Both the position numbers and the translations under genes were made by a program. A stretch of 64,000 nucleotides of DNA from positions 1,426,001-1,490,000 of the forward strand of contig NZ_CP108427.1 in the NCBI RefSeq assembly GCF_035982055.1. The letters are read 5' to 3'. Positions 43,145 through 52,008 of this stretch are shown piece by piece. The stretch comes from Streptomyces sp. NBC_01288 (lineage in GTDB: Bacteria; Actinomycetota; Actinomycetes; Streptomycetales; Streptomycetaceae). Under the pieces are notes generated by a model, which did not search any database, was not told the DNA's origin, and saw nothing but the letters and a program-made list of their open reading frames with translations. Within the stretch, counting starts at the first letter, position 1. The number at the start of each line of letters is the position of its first letter.

Positions 43145-44191
43145 TCACGCGGAGGCGCGGTGGACCAGTGTGGTCGGCAGGATCACGCTGGACGGCGCGC
43201 CTCCGATGCCGTCCGGGGCGCCCCGGCGGTCGAGGCCGCGCAGCAGCAGGCGGGCCATCAACCGGCCCATCTCCTCTATGTCCTGACGGACCGTCGTGAG
43301 CGGCGGTTCGGTCTGCTCGGCGACCGGAAGCATGTCGTCGAAGCCGATCACCGCCACGTCCTCGGGCACCCGCAGCCCCTCCTCGCGCAGCACCTTCAGG
43401 GCGCCGTACGCGGTGAGGTCGTTGGCGGCGAACACGGCGTCCACGTCGGGGCAGTTGTCGAGGAGTTCCCGCATCGCGCGCTCACCGCCACCCGGGGTGA
43501 AGTCGCTCTCGACGATCAGCCGCGGATCGACATCGACCATGACGTCCCGGAACCCGTCGAGCCGGTCCACCGCCGACGTCTGGTCGAGCGCGCCGGTGAT
43601 GTGCGCGATCCGGGTGCGGCCGAGCCCGACGAGGTGCCGTACGGCCTCGCGGGCGCCGCCCCGGTTGTCGCAGTCGACGTAGACCGTCGGTCCGAAGGCG
43701 CGTGTCCCCTCGCTCCAGGAGGGCCGGCCGCCGAACACGGTCGGGACACCGGCCCGTTGGATCAGTCCGGGCAGCGGGTCGTCGAGGTGCAGGGAGAAGA
43801 CGAGCGCGCCGTCCACATGGCCGCCGGCGAGATAGCGGCCGACGCGGGCATGGTCGTCGCGGCCCTCCGTGAGGAGCAGCACGAGTTGGGAGTCGTGGGC
43901 CGTCAACTCCTTGCTGATACCGCGGAGTTGCATGGCGAAGAAGGGGTCGGCGAAGACGCGGGTCTCCGGTTCGGCGATCACCACGGCGATGGCGTCGTGC
44001 CGCTTGGTCACGAGGCTCCGGGCGGCCTGATTGGGGACGTACCCGAGTTCGTCCACGGCCTGCCGGACCCGCTCGACGAGCGATTCCCGCACCCCGTCCC
44101 CGCCGTTGACCACCCGCGAAACGGTGGCCCGCGACACCCCCGCCCGCGCGGCCACGGCCTCCAACGTGGGACGCGGTGCTGTCTCGGTCAC
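43145..44191 (-). CDS. LacI family transcriptional regulator
   Basis: This 348-residue repressor has an N-terminal HTH (TLEAVAARAGVSRATVSRVV near residue 9) followed by the hinge (YVPNQAARSL). A periplasmic-binding-protein-like sugar-sensing domain follows, with GFDDMLPVAEQTEPPLTTVRQD near 285. The sensed sugar is unknown and there is no sugar gene beside it. It follows the ornithine-cyclodeaminase-family gene by 103 bp on the same strand. Confidence 0.88.
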   Translation of the reverse strand: MTETAPRPTLEAVAARAGVSRATVSRVVNGGDGVRESLVERVRQAVDELGYVPNQAARSLVTKRHDAIAVVIAEPETRVFADPFFAMQLRGISKELTAHDSQLVLLLTEGRDDHARVGRYLAGGHVDGALVFSLHLDDPLPGLIQRAGVPTVFGGRPSWSEGTRAFGPTVYVDCDNRGGAREAVRHLVGLGRTRIAHITGALDQTSAVDRLDGFRDVMVDVDPRLIVESDFTPGGGERAMRELLDNCPDVDAVFAANDLTAYGALKVLREEGLRVPEDVAVIGFDDMLPVAEQTEPPLTTVRQDIEEMGRLMARLLLRGLDRRGAPDGIGGAPSSVILPTTLVHRASA

Positions 44192-44294
44192 GGTTGGACC
44201 CCTCCTCGATGATGCGGATCAGGATAGCCGCGGCGGAACCGAACGGTGAGAGCGCTCCCAATACGGAGTGCGCCCTCGTCGACCTCGACCGACC

Positions 44295-45224
44295 TCACCC
44301 CAACAGATCCACCCACCGCCCCACTCCGTCCCGCTCCGCCCGCTCATACGCCAGCCACGCCAACGCGAGGTCCTGCCACGGCAGCCCGACCGGGGCGTAG
44401 ACGGAACGCGCACCGGCATCGGTCCGCCCCGGATGGTCGCCGCGCAGTACGTCGCCGAGCGTGGTGTCGATGTCCGTCGGGGTCAACGCGCCCACGGATT
44501 CGACCAGTTGGCGGTCGTCGACGACGACCAGTGCCGCGTCCAGCAGGTCGGCGGCGAGTTCCCGCTTGCCCGGCTCGTCGGCGCCCAGGCTGGTGAGGTG
44601 CTGTCCCTCCCGGGTGTCCGCGAGGGACAGCAGCGGAGTGCGGGACCAGGTCGCCAGCAGGACGATGTCGGCGGCCGAGGCTATCGCCTTCGCCGAGCCC
44701 AGCACCCGGCCGCCGTGTCGTGCGGCGAACTCGGTCGCGCGGTCCAAGTCCGTGTCGTGGACGAGGAGTTCGCCGTACGGCCGGAGCACGCCCAGGCCGC
44801 GCACCATCAACTCGGCCTGCGCGCCCGCGCCGATGACCCCGACCACCGCGCCCTCCGCCGACCCCGCGAGGGCATGCGTGCCCAGGGCGGCCGCCAGCCC
44901 CGTACGCCACGCCGTGACCGTCGCCGAGTCCAGCAGGGCGAGCAACTCGCCGTCCACGCCGCTGTGCAGGCACAGCACGCCCCTCAACGCGGGCCGCGCG
45001 TCAGGGAACTTGGCGTTGACCTTCACCGTGTAGGCCTCGATGCCGGGCAGCAGTCCCGGCATCAGGGCGGTGGCCGTACCGGGGAACGGCAGGTCGGTGC
45101 GCACCCGTTGGCCCGGGATCGCCACCGGGGCGCCCACCGCGAGGAAGCCGGCCCGCAGCGCGGCGAGGCAGGCCGAGGGTTCCAACAGGGTGCCGAGGGC
45201 GCTCCGTGTCAGCAGGCGAGTCAT
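44295..45224 (-). CDS. Ornithine cyclodeaminase/mu-crystallin family protein
   Basis: This 309-residue NAD-dependent protein has the family substrate region YTVKVNAKFPDARPAL near residue 68 and DSATVTAWRTGLAAALGTHALA near 104. The Rossmann motif VVGVIGAGAQAELMVRGL is near 130. Members deaminate ornithine to proline, reduce ketimines or make amino-acid precursors of natural products. No biosynthetic partner is adjacent. The start lies four bases after the stop of the LigD-polymerase gene on the same strand, so it is the downstream gene of that pair. Confidence 0.85.
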   Translation of the reverse strand: MTRLLTRSALGTLLEPSACLAALRAGFLAVGAPVAIPGQRVRTDLPFPGTATALMPGLLPGIEAYTVKVNAKFPDARPALRGVLCLHSGVDGELLALLDSATVTAWRTGLAAALGTHALAGSAEGAVVGVIGAGAQAELMVRGLGVLRPYGELLVHDTDLDRATEFAARHGGRVLGSAKAIASAADIVLLATWSRTPLLSLADTREGQHLTSLGADEPGKRELAADLLDAALVVVDDRQLVESVGALTPTDIDTTLGDVLRGDHPGRTDAGARSVYAPVGLPWQDLALAWLAYERAERDGVGRWVDLLG

Positions 45225-45228
45225 GCGC

Positions 45229-46320
45229 TCATGATCCGTCGGAAGCGGAGTCAGGGGCGGAGTCGGCGGAGGAGTCGGGCGCGGAGTCCGCGGCCGAATC
45301 CGGGGCAGCGGTGGCCTTCTTCGCCCTGCTCGGCTGCACCCTCTTCGGCTCGCCCGGCATCTTCGGATACTCCGGCGGGTACGGCAGATCGCCCAGCCCG
45401 TGGTCGTGTTCGTCGCGTCGGGCGAGTTCGAGGAGGGCGTCCAGAGAGTAGCGGTGGTCGTCCATGTCGGCGTGCACGTCGCCGAGTTCGGCGAAACGGG
45501 CCGGCATGGTCGCGAGGTCGAAGTCCCGGGGGTGCGCGGTGCCGACCTCGTCCCAGCGCAGGGGGGCCGAGACGGGGGCGTGCGGGCGGGGTCGTACGGA
45601 GTAGGCGGAGGCGATGGTGCGGTCGCGGGCGGTCTGGTTGTAGTCGACGAAGATGCGCTCGCCGCGCTCCTCCTTCCACCACTTGATCGTCACCTGGTCC
45701 GGCATCCGGCGGGCCAGCTCGCGGCCAACCGCGATGGCCGCGCGGCGGACCTGGGTGAAGGTCCAGCGCGGTTCGATCGGTACGAAGACGTGCAGGCCGC
45801 GGCCGCCGGAGGTCTTGGGGAAGCCCTTCAGTCCGCCGAACTCGTCGAGTACGGCGCGGAGTTCATGGGCGGCGCGGACCGCGTCGTCGTAGTCGGTGCC
45901 GGGCTGTGGGTCGAGGTCGATGCGGAGTTCGTCGGGGCTGTCGACGTCGTCGCGGCGTACCGGCCAGGGATGGAAGGTGAGCGTGCCGTACTGGGCGGCC
46001 CACAGCACGGCGGCCTCCTCGGTGGGGCACATCTCGTCGGCGCTGCGTCCGCTGGGGAAGGTGATGTGGGCGGTCGGGATCCAGTCGGGCATGTTCTTGG
46101 GCGCCCGCTTCTGGAAGAAGTTCTCGCCCTCGACCCCGTCCGGATAGCGCTCCAGGGTGGTGGGACGGTCGCGCAGGGCGCGGAGGATTCCGGGGCCGAC
46201 CGCGATGTAGTAGCGGGCGAGGTCCAGCTTGGTGAAGCCGCGCTCCGGGAAGAAGATCTTGCCTGGGCTGGACAGCCGTACGGTCCGGCCGCCCGCCTCC
46301 AGTTCCACCGCTTCGCCCAT
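45229..46320 (-). CDS. LigD-type NHEJ primase-polymerase (stand-alone polymerase domain)
   Basis: This 363-residue primase-polymerase of the LigD PolDom family fills gaps at DNA ends during non-homologous end joining. The catalytic Asp pair is in RIDLDPQPGTDYDD near residue 135. SGGRGLHVFVPI is near 173, and IFVDYNQTARDRTIASAYSVRP near 222. The last 60 residues are an Ala/Asp/Ser-rich tail with repeated DSADSAPDSS. I start at ATG 46320, since the frame further upstream is the antisense of the ligase gene. Its divergent neighbour encodes the ligase domain, so LigD activities are split over two genes here. Confidence 0.92.
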   Translation of the reverse strand: MGEAVELEAGGRTVRLSSPGKIFFPERGFTKLDLARYYIAVGPGILRALRDRPTTLERYPDGVEGENFFQKRAPKNMPDWIPTAHITFPSGRSADEMCPTEEAAVLWAAQYGTLTFHPWPVRRDDVDSPDELRIDLDPQPGTDYDDAVRAAHELRAVLDEFGGLKGFPKTSGGRGLHVFVPIEPRWTFTQVRRAAIAVGRELARRMPDQVTIKWWKEERGERIFVDYNQTARDRTIASAYSVRPRPHAPVSAPLRWDEVGTAHPRDFDLATMPARFAELGDVHADMDDHRYSLDALLELARRDEHDHGLGDLPYPPEYPKMPGEPKRVQPSRAKKATAAPDSAADSAPDSSADSAPDSASDGS

Positions 46321-46395
46321 GCGAGCCACCGTAGGCCCGGCGCGCAGACATCGCATACCGGGCGGCAGGCGACGTACGAGAGCAGAATCGGGAGC

Positions 46396-47466
46396 ATGGA
46401 TCTGCCGGTGATGCCGCCCGTAAAGCCCATGCTCGCCAAGTCGGTGGCGAGGATTCCGCCGGGCATGCACTACGAGGCGAAGTGGGACGGCTTCCGGGCG
46501 ATCGTGTTCCGGGACGGGGCCGAGGTCGAGCTGGGCAGCCGTACCGGAAAGCCGCTGACCAGGTACTTTCCCGAACTGGTCGAGGCGCTGACGGAGCGCG
46601 TGCCGGAGCGGTGCGTCCTGGACGGCGAGATCGTGATCGCCCGGGACGGGCGGCTGGACTTCGACGCGCTGAGCGAGCGCATCCACCCTGCCGAGTCGCG
46701 GGTGCGGACGCTGGCCGAGCGGACCCCGGCCTCCTTCGTCGCCTTCGACCTGCTGGCCCTGGCCGACGAGTCGCTGCTCGACGTGCCGCTCGGCGACCGC
46801 CGGGCGCTCCTCGAACGCGCGCTGTCCGGCGTGACCGCGCCCGTGCACCTGGCGCCCGCGACCACCGACATCGAGGTGGCGCAACGGTGGTTCGAACAGT
46901 ACGAGGGCGCCGGGCTCGACGGTGTCGTGGCGAAATCGCTCGACCTGCGCTACCGCCAGGACGAGCGCGCGATGTTCAAGATCAAGCACGAACGGACCGC
47001 GGACGCCGTCGTCGCGGGCTACCGCCTCCACAAGAGCGGCCCCGTCGTGGGCTCGCTCCTTCTCGGCCTCTACGACGGTCAGGGCGCCCTGCAACACGTG
47101 GGGGTGTCCGCCGCCTTCACCATGAAGCGGCGCGCCGAGCTCATCGAGGAACTCGCGCCGCTGCGCATGGACGACCCGACCGGGCATCCCTGGGCGGCCT
47201 GGGCGGAGGAGGCCGCGCACGAATCCGCCCGGTTGCCGGGCGCCCCGAGCCGCTGGTCCGGCAAGAAGGACCTCTCCTGGGTGCCGCTCAGACCGGAGCG
47301 GGTGGCCGAGGTGGCGTACGACCACATGGAGAACGGCGCGCGCTTCCGGCACACGGCGCGTTTCCGCCGCTGGCGCCCCGACCGCACGCCCGAGAGCTGC
47401 ACGTACGCACAACTGGAGGAACCGGTCCGTTATGACCTGGCCGAGATCCTCGGTCCGCCGGACTGA
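46396..47466 (+). CDS. ATP-dependent DNA ligase (LigD-type ligase domain)
   Basis: This 356-residue ATP-dependent ligase seals strand breaks. Motif I is AKWDGFRAI with the adenylated Lys near residue 29, motif III FVAFDLLAL near 117, motif IV GLDGVVAKS near 180, and motif V FKIKHERTADAVV near 197. The C-terminal OB domain follows. It is divergent from the LigD-type polymerase gene with 75 bp between, which supports a role in end joining. The ATG at 46396 is close to a GGAG, so an inner start is possible. No Ku gene is in the window. Confidence 0.92.
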   Translation: MDLPVMPPVKPMLAKSVARIPPGMHYEAKWDGFRAIVFRDGAEVELGSRTGKPLTRYFPELVEALTERVPERCVLDGEIVIARDGRLDFDALSERIHPAESRVRTLAERTPASFVAFDLLALADESLLDVPLGDRRALLERALSGVTAPVHLAPATTDIEVAQRWFEQYEGAGLDGVVAKSLDLRYRQDERAMFKIKHERTADAVVAGYRLHKSGPVVGSLLLGLYDGQGALQHVGVSAAFTMKRRAELIEELAPLRMDDPTGHPWAAWAEEAAHESARLPGAPSRWSGKKDLSWVPLRPERVAEVAYDHMENGARFRHTARFRRWRPDRTPESCTYAQLEEPVRYDLAEILGPPD

Positions 47467-47485
47467 CCCCTTCCGGATCTTCCGG

Positions 47486-47501
47486 TGGGCCGATCGGCCC
47501 A
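47486..47501. promoter_or_regulatory. 16-bp perfect palindrome between ligase and DUF3048 genes
   Basis: TGGGCCGATCGGCCCA is a perfect 16-bp palindrome 20 bp after the ligase stop. It is followed by an AT-rich stretch around 47531-47570 (including ACTTATAAACG) that could hold the promoter of the lipoprotein gene. It may be a terminator stem or an operator. Confidence 0.4.
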
Positions 47502-47593
47502 TTCGACGCGCACAATCACAACCGAGCGGGTATGGCCATCAATGAACTTATAAACGCACAATCGAAAACACAGACTTGGTGGCAACGGTGGGC

Positions 47594-48598
47594 ATGGGAC
47601 AAAAGACGCCTCAGCGGCGCGGCGCGAGAAGAGCGGCGCTGCTGGCCGCCACGCTGACGGCCTCCCTGGGGGTGGGCTGCACGGCACATCACGGCAGCTC
47701 CGCCGACGACGGGCGCGGACAGAGCCGGCCCCCTACGCAGACCCCGGCCCAGAGCCCGAGCGCAGGCGGCACGGTCGCGCCCGCCGCCGGTCCGCTGCTC
47801 GCGGTGAAGATCGACAACGTGTCCGCGGCCCGCCCGCAGACGGGTCTGGACTCGGCGGACATCGTGTACGCGGAGCAGGTCGAGGGCGGGCTGAGCCGGC
47901 TGATGGCGGTCTTCGCCACCAAGCTGCCCCAGTCCGTCGGCCCGGTGCGCAGCGCCCGCGTCTCCGACCTGGAGCTGCTGCGCCAGTTCGACGACCCGAC
48001 GCTCGCCTTCTCCGGCGCACAGCACAAGCTCCTGCCGCTGATCGCCAAGGCCCCGCTGCGATCGGCGTCGCCCGACGAGGAGGGCGCCGCCTACTACCGG
48101 GGCGTCGGCAAGTCCGCCCCGCACAACCTCTACCTCCACCCGAACAAGCTGCTCCCCTCCGCCCCGGGCGCGGCGGCCCTGACCACCGGCTTCCACTACG
48201 GCGCGGCCCCTACGGGCGGCAAGCCCACGGCCTCCCGCAGCGTCCGCTACCCGGCGGCCCGCTTCACCTTCACCTGGTCCGGAACCAAGCACCGCTGGCT
48301 GATCACCGAGGACGGCACACCCACCGTGCTGACCAACGGCAAGCGGGTCGCCCCGGCGACGGTCGTCGTCCAGTACGTCAAGATCCGCAAGTCCAAGTAC
48401 CACGACGTCCTGGGCAACAACACGCCCTACACGGAGACCGTCGGCTCCGGGAAGGCGGACGTCCTGCGGGACGGCCGTACGTACAGCGTCGACTGGAAGC
48501 GACAAAAGGCCACGGACGGAACGGAGTTCACCACCGCGGACGGCAAGCCCATGAACTTCGCGAAGGGCCAGGTCTGGGTGGTGTTCGCCAAGGCCTGA
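47594..48598 (+). CDS. DUF3048 domain lipoprotein (YerB-like)
   Basis: This 334-residue exported lipoprotein has a basic N-terminus and hydrophobic signal ending in the lipobox LGVGC (Cys near residue 29). A Ser/Pro/Gln-rich linker follows, then the DUF3048 region with LLAVKIDNVSAARPQTGLDSADIVYAE near 73 and GPVRSARVSDLELL near 121. The function of this family is not established. I use ATG 47594, preceded by GGTGG, rather than the ATG six codons upstream. A dispersed repeat follows its stop. Confidence 0.88.
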   Translation: MGQKTPQRRGARRAALLAATLTASLGVGCTAHHGSSADDGRGQSRPPTQTPAQSPSAGGTVAPAAGPLLAVKIDNVSAARPQTGLDSADIVYAEQVEGGLSRLMAVFATKLPQSVGPVRSARVSDLELLRQFDDPTLAFSGAQHKLLPLIAKAPLRSASPDEEGAAYYRGVGKSAPHNLYLHPNKLLPSAPGAAALTTGFHYGAAPTGGKPTASRSVRYPAARFTFTWSGTKHRWLITEDGTPTVLTNGKRVAPATVVVQYVKIRKSKYHDVLGNNTPYTETVGSGKADVLRDGRTYSVDWKRQKATDGTEFTTADGKPMNFAKGQVWVVFAKA

Positions 48599-48627
48599 GC
48601 GGGGCCGCCAAAGACGCGCCGCCTTTA

Positions 48628-48670
48628 GGGGCGCGGGGAACTGCGCGACCAGCCCCCACCGGCCCGCAGC
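48628..48670. repeat. Dispersed intergenic repeat, copy C
   Basis: The 43 bases from GGGGCGCGGGGAACTG to GGCCCGCAGC are identical to those at 56097-56139. The repeat lies in the 86-bp gap between the converging DUF3048 and MarR genes, again a terminator-like position. Six A residues follow it. Confidence 0.65.
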
Positions 48671-48684
48671 AAAAAACGGCCCAC

Positions 48685-49149
48685 CTACCGCCGTACGGCG
48701 AGGGGTTCCGCAGGATTGCGGAGCCCCTCCGCCGCGTCCGAGACACGTTGGATGAGGTCAAAAAAGACGCCCTGCTCCTCGGCGGAGAGCGGAGCCAGAA
48801 AAACCTGGTTCATCCGAGCCGTCCGCACAACCAGCTTGCGATGGACACGCGTGCCCTCATCGGTGAGCCGCAGCAGAAACCGCCGCCCGTCCTGCGGATC
48901 ACGCACCTTGTCGAGCAACCCGCGCCTGATCAGCCGGCTGATCACCTCCGCGACGGTAGACCGGTCAAGGCCCACCCGCTCCCCCACCGTGCGCTGATCG
49001 AGCCCCGGTTCCTCGGCGAGCGCGTTGAGCACCGCGAACTGCGGGGAGGTGATCTCCTCGGAGACCATGGTGTTCCACAGCAGATAGTGCGCCTGCTGGA
49101 GTCGCCGGGCGAGGTGCCCGGGGTGGGTGGTGAGGTCCACCGCGGCCAT
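48685..49149 (-). CDS. pcaV: MarR family repressor of the pca operon (PcaV-like)
   Basis: This 154-residue winged-helix regulator has ISRLIRRGLLDKVRDPQDGRR near residue 68 and the recognition helix region RTVGERVGLDRSTVAEV near 51. It is divergent from pcaI across 222 bp. This is the arrangement in S. coelicolor, where PcaV represses the pca operon and is released by protocatechuate. The symbol is given on that context. The ATG at 49149 has GGGAGGGCAC upstream, better than the ATG at 49173. Confidence 0.85.
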   Translation of the reverse strand: MAAVDLTTHPGHLARRLQQAHYLLWNTMVSEEITSPQFAVLNALAEEPGLDQRTVGERVGLDRSTVAEVISRLIRRGLLDKVRDPQDGRRFLLRLTDEGTRVHRKLVVRTARMNQVFLAPLSAEEQGVFFDLIQRVSDAAEGLRNPAEPLAVRR

Positions 49150-49266
49150 GTGCCCTCCCGAAGTCGAATTCATCCGTGCACTGAACGATACCTGGAGGCC
49201 CTATGACCGAGTCCAGCCTTGCGCATCGACATGTCCCCGCACTTGACCTCGCACTTCTCAGAGGCC

Positions 49267-49309
49267 TTGACGGGGAGCCCCCACAGTGACAGCGTGAAGG
49301 AAACTTCAC
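49267..49309 (+). promoter_or_regulatory. Candidate pca promoter with overlapping palindrome
   Basis: TTGACG (49267-49272) and CAGCGT (49290-49295) are 17 bp apart. The palindrome GTGAAG-GAAA-CTTCAC (49294-49309) overlaps the end of the -10 element and the expected transcription start, an ideal place for a repressor. It is 63 bp before pcaI. Binding by the divergent MarR protein is inferred. Confidence 0.45.
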
Positions 49310-49371
49310 CGAAATGCTCAGTGCCCTGATTACCTGCTGACCGGGCGCTCGAACGGGACGGAGCTTCACGG

Positions 49372-50127
49372 ATGGACAAGGTGGTCGCCACGGCCGACGA
49401 GGCCGTGGCCGATGTGCCGGACGGAGCGACGCTCGCGGTCGGCGGCTTCGGGCTGAGCGGTGTGCCGAACGTGCTGATCCAGGCCCTCTACGAGCGCGGC
49501 ACGACCGGCCTGGGCGTGGTCTCCAACAACTGCGGCGCGATGGAGTCCGGCCTCGCCGTCCTCCTCTCCGCCGGGCGGATCGCGCGGGTGACCGGCTCCT
49601 ACATCGGCGCCAACAAGGAGTTCGCCCGCCAGTACCTCGCCGGCGAACTGGAGGTCGAGATGATCCCCCAGGGCACCCTCGCGGAGCGGCTGCGCGCGGG
49701 CGGTGCGGGGATTCCCGCCTTCTACACCCCGGCCGGCGTCGGCACGCAGGTCGCCGAGGGCGGACTGCCCTGGCGCTACGACGGCTCGGGCGGCGTCACG
49801 CTCGCCTCGCCGCCGAAGGAGGTGCGGGAGTTCGACGGCACCGAGTACGTCCTGGAGCGCGGCATCCGCACCGACTTCGCGCTGGTCCGCGCCGCGAAGG
49901 GCGACCGGCACGGCAACCTCGTCTTCAACAAGTCCACCCGGAACTTCAACCCCCTCGCGGCGATGGCGGGCAAGGTGACGATCGCCGAGGTGGAGGAGCT
50001 GGTCGAGCCCGGCGAGATCGACCCGGACGCGGTGCACCTGCCCGGGATCTTCGTGCAGCGGGTGGTGGCGCTCACCCCCGAGCAGGCCGCCGACAAGCGG
50101 ATCGAGCAGCGGACGGTGAGCAGCTGA
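49372..50127 (+). CDS. pcaI: 3-oxoadipate CoA-transferase subunit A
   Basis: This 251-residue alpha subunit of the succinyl-CoA:3-oxoadipate CoA-transferase activates beta-ketoadipate with CoA from succinyl-CoA. Type I CoA-transferase features are [19 protein letters not shown] near residue 18, [12 protein letters not shown] near 51, [20 protein letters not shown] near 76 and the CoA-loop area [12 protein letters not shown] near 114. It is the first gene of the pca operon, and its stop overlaps the pcaJ start (TGATGG). Confidence 0.93.
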   Translation: MDKVVATADEAVADVPDGATLAVGGFGLSGVPNVLIQALYERGTTGLGVVSNNCGAMESGLAVLLSAGRIARVTGSYIGANKEFARQYLAGELEVEMIPQGTLAERLRAGGAGIPAFYTPAGVGTQVAEGGLPWRYDGSGGVTLASPPKEVREFDGTEYVLERGIRTDFALVRAAKGDRHGNLVFNKSTRNFNPLAAMAGKVTIAEVEELVEPGEIDPDAVHLPGIFVQRVVALTPEQAADKRIEQRTVSS

Positions 50128-50771
50128 TGGCCTGGACACGCGAGGAGATGGCGGCCCGCGCGGCACGCGAACTCCAGGACGGGCAGTACGTCAATCTCGG
50201 CATCGGCCTGCCGACCCTGATCCCCAACTACCTCCCGCCGGGCGTCGAGGTGATCCTCGAATCCGAGAACGGCATCCTGGGTACCGGCCCGTTTCCGACC
50301 GAGGACCAGGTCGACCCGGATCTGATCAACGCCGGCAAGGAGACCGTGACGGTCCTGCCGGGCGCCTCCTTCTTCGACTCGGCGCTCTCCTTCGGAATGA
50401 TCCGGGGCGGGCACATCGATGTCGCCGTGCTGGGCGCGATGCAGGTGTCGGCGGGCGGTGACCTGGCGAACTGGGCGATCCCCGGAAAGATGATCACCGG
50501 GATCGGCGGGGCGATGGACCTCGTGCACGGCGCCCGCACCGTCATCGTCGTCATGACCCATGTGGCCAAGGACGGCTCCCCCAAGATCCTCGCGGAGTGC
50601 GCGCTGCCGCTCACAGGCAAAGCGTGTGTGAACCGAGTCATCACCGATCTCGGCGTGATCGACGTGTCACCCGAAGGTCTCGTGTTGATCGAGACCGCGC
50701 CCGGTGTGAGTGTCGAGGAGATCGTCGCCAAGACCGACGCGAAACTCACCGTCACGGAAGGCCTGCTGTGA
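50127..50771 (+). CDS. pcaJ: 3-oxoadipate CoA-transferase subunit B
   Basis: This 214-residue beta subunit of the same transferase carries the catalytic Glu in the [10 protein letters not shown] motif near residue 50. [13 protein letters not shown] is near 31, and [19 protein letters not shown] near 131. It overlaps pcaI by one base and pcaF by four bases, so the three are translationally coupled. Confidence 0.94.
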   Translation: MAWTREEMAARAARELQDGQYVNLGIGLPTLIPNYLPPGVEVILESENGILGTGPFPTEDQVDPDLINAGKETVTVLPGASFFDSALSFGMIRGGHIDVAVLGAMQVSAGGDLANWAIPGKMITGIGGAMDLVHGARTVIVVMTHVAKDGSPKILAECALPLTGKACVNRVITDLGVIDVSPEGLVLIETAPGVSVEEIVAKTDAKLTVTEGLL

Positions 50772-51970
50772 ACCCGGTTTACATCGTCGACGCCGTCCGC
50801 ACCCCCATCGGCAGGTACAGCGGAGGTCTCGCGTCCGTCCGCCCCGACGACCTCGCCGCCCACGCCCTCCGCGAACTCCTCGTCCGCACCCCCGACTTGG
50901 ACCCCTCCCGCATCGAGGACGTCTACTTCGGCAACGCCAACGGCGCCGGCGAGGAGAACCGCAACGTCGCCCGCATGGCCGGCCTCCTCGCGGGCCTGCC
51001 CACCTCCGTGCCGGGCGTCACGGTCAACCGGCTCTGCGCGTCCGGCCTCGAAGCGGTCATCCAGGCGGCCCGCGCGATCGCGGTCGGCGACGCCTCCATC
51101 GCCGTGGCGGGCGGGGTCGAGTCGATGACCCGGGCGCCGTACGTGCTGCCGAAGTCGGACCGGCCGTTCCCCGCCGGGCACACCGAGTTGTACTCGACCA
51201 CGCTCGGCTGGCGCATGGTCAATCCGGCCATGAACCCGGAGTGGACCATCCCGCTCGGTGAGAGCGCGGAGTTGATCGCCGACAAGCACAAGATCGGCCG
51301 CGAGCAGCAGGACGAGTTCGCGCTCGCGAGTCACCGGAAGGCTGCCGAGGCGCAGGCCGCGGGGCTCTTCGACGGCGAGATCGCGCCCGTGTCGATCCCG
51401 CAGCGCAAGGGCGACCCGGTCGTCTTCGGCGCCGACGAGTCCGTACGGGCGGACGCCTCCCTCGCCGCCATGGCCAAGCTCAAGCCGTCCTTCCGCACGG
51501 AGAACGGGACGGTGACCGCGGGCAATGCCTCACCGCTCAACGACGGTGCCGCCGCCCTTCTCCTGGTCGACGAGGAAGGACTCAAGGCCACCGGCCGTCA
51601 GCCCCTCGCCCGCGTCTCCGCCACCGGGGTGAACGCGCTCGACCCGCAGTACTTCGGACTCGCCCCCGTGGAAGCCGTCAACCGCGCACTCACCAAGGCG
51701 GGCAAGGGATTTGACGACCTGTCAGTCCTGGAGCTCAACGAGGCGTTCGCCGCGCAGGTGCTCGGATGTGTCGCCGAGTGGCCCGAGTTCGACCCCGCGA
51801 TCCTCAATCCCCAGGGCGGTGCCATCGCTCTCGGCCACCCGCTCGGCGCTTCCGGTGCCCGGCTCGCGGGCACCGTCGCGCACCAACTCGCCCGCAAGGG
51901 CTCGGGAGTTGGCGTCGCCACCCTCTGCATCGGCGTGGGCCAGGGCCTGGCCCTCGTCCTCGAACGCTAG
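50768..51970 (+). CDS. pcaF: 3-oxoadipyl-CoA thiolase
   Basis: This 400-residue thiolase cleaves beta-ketoadipyl-CoA to succinyl-CoA and acetyl-CoA, the last step of the pathway. The nucleophilic Cys is in [11 protein letters not shown] near 90, His in [10 protein letters not shown] near 357, and the second Cys in LCIGVGQG near 386. The length is exactly that of known PcaF proteins. The GTG start overlaps the pcaJ stop. Confidence 0.94.
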   Translation: MNPVYIVDAVRTPIGRYSGGLASVRPDDLAAHALRELLVRTPDLDPSRIEDVYFGNANGAGEENRNVARMAGLLAGLPTSVPGVTVNRLCASGLEAVIQAARAIAVGDASIAVAGGVESMTRAPYVLPKSDRPFPAGHTELYSTTLGWRMVNPAMNPEWTIPLGESAELIADKHKIGREQQDEFALASHRKAAEAQAAGLFDGEIAPVSIPQRKGDPVVFGADESVRADASLAAMAKLKPSFRTENGTVTAGNASPLNDGAAALLLVDEEGLKATGRQPLARVSATGVNALDPQYFGLAPVEAVNRALTKAGKGFDDLSVLELNEAFAAQVLGCVAEWPEFDPAILNPQGGAIALGHPLGASGARLAGTVAHQLARKGSGVGVATLCIGVGQGLALVLER

Positions 51971-52008
51971 GAACCCGAACGGCCGGAACTCGAACGGCAG
52001 GAACCCCC
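51971..52008 (+). repeat. 15-bp direct repeat in the pcaF-pcaH gap
   Basis: GGAACCCGAACGGCC and GGAACTCGAACGGCA are adjacent 15-bp near-identical copies. They are followed by a third partial copy, GGAACCCCC, that abuts the pcaH start. The A/G-rich unit may double as the ribosome site of pcaH. Confidence 0.5.

Noticed and set aside
47518..47575. Riboswitch in the AT-rich leader of the DUF3048 gene
   Set aside because: The stretch is short, has no clear pairing beyond the upstream palindrome, and matches no class I can recognise.
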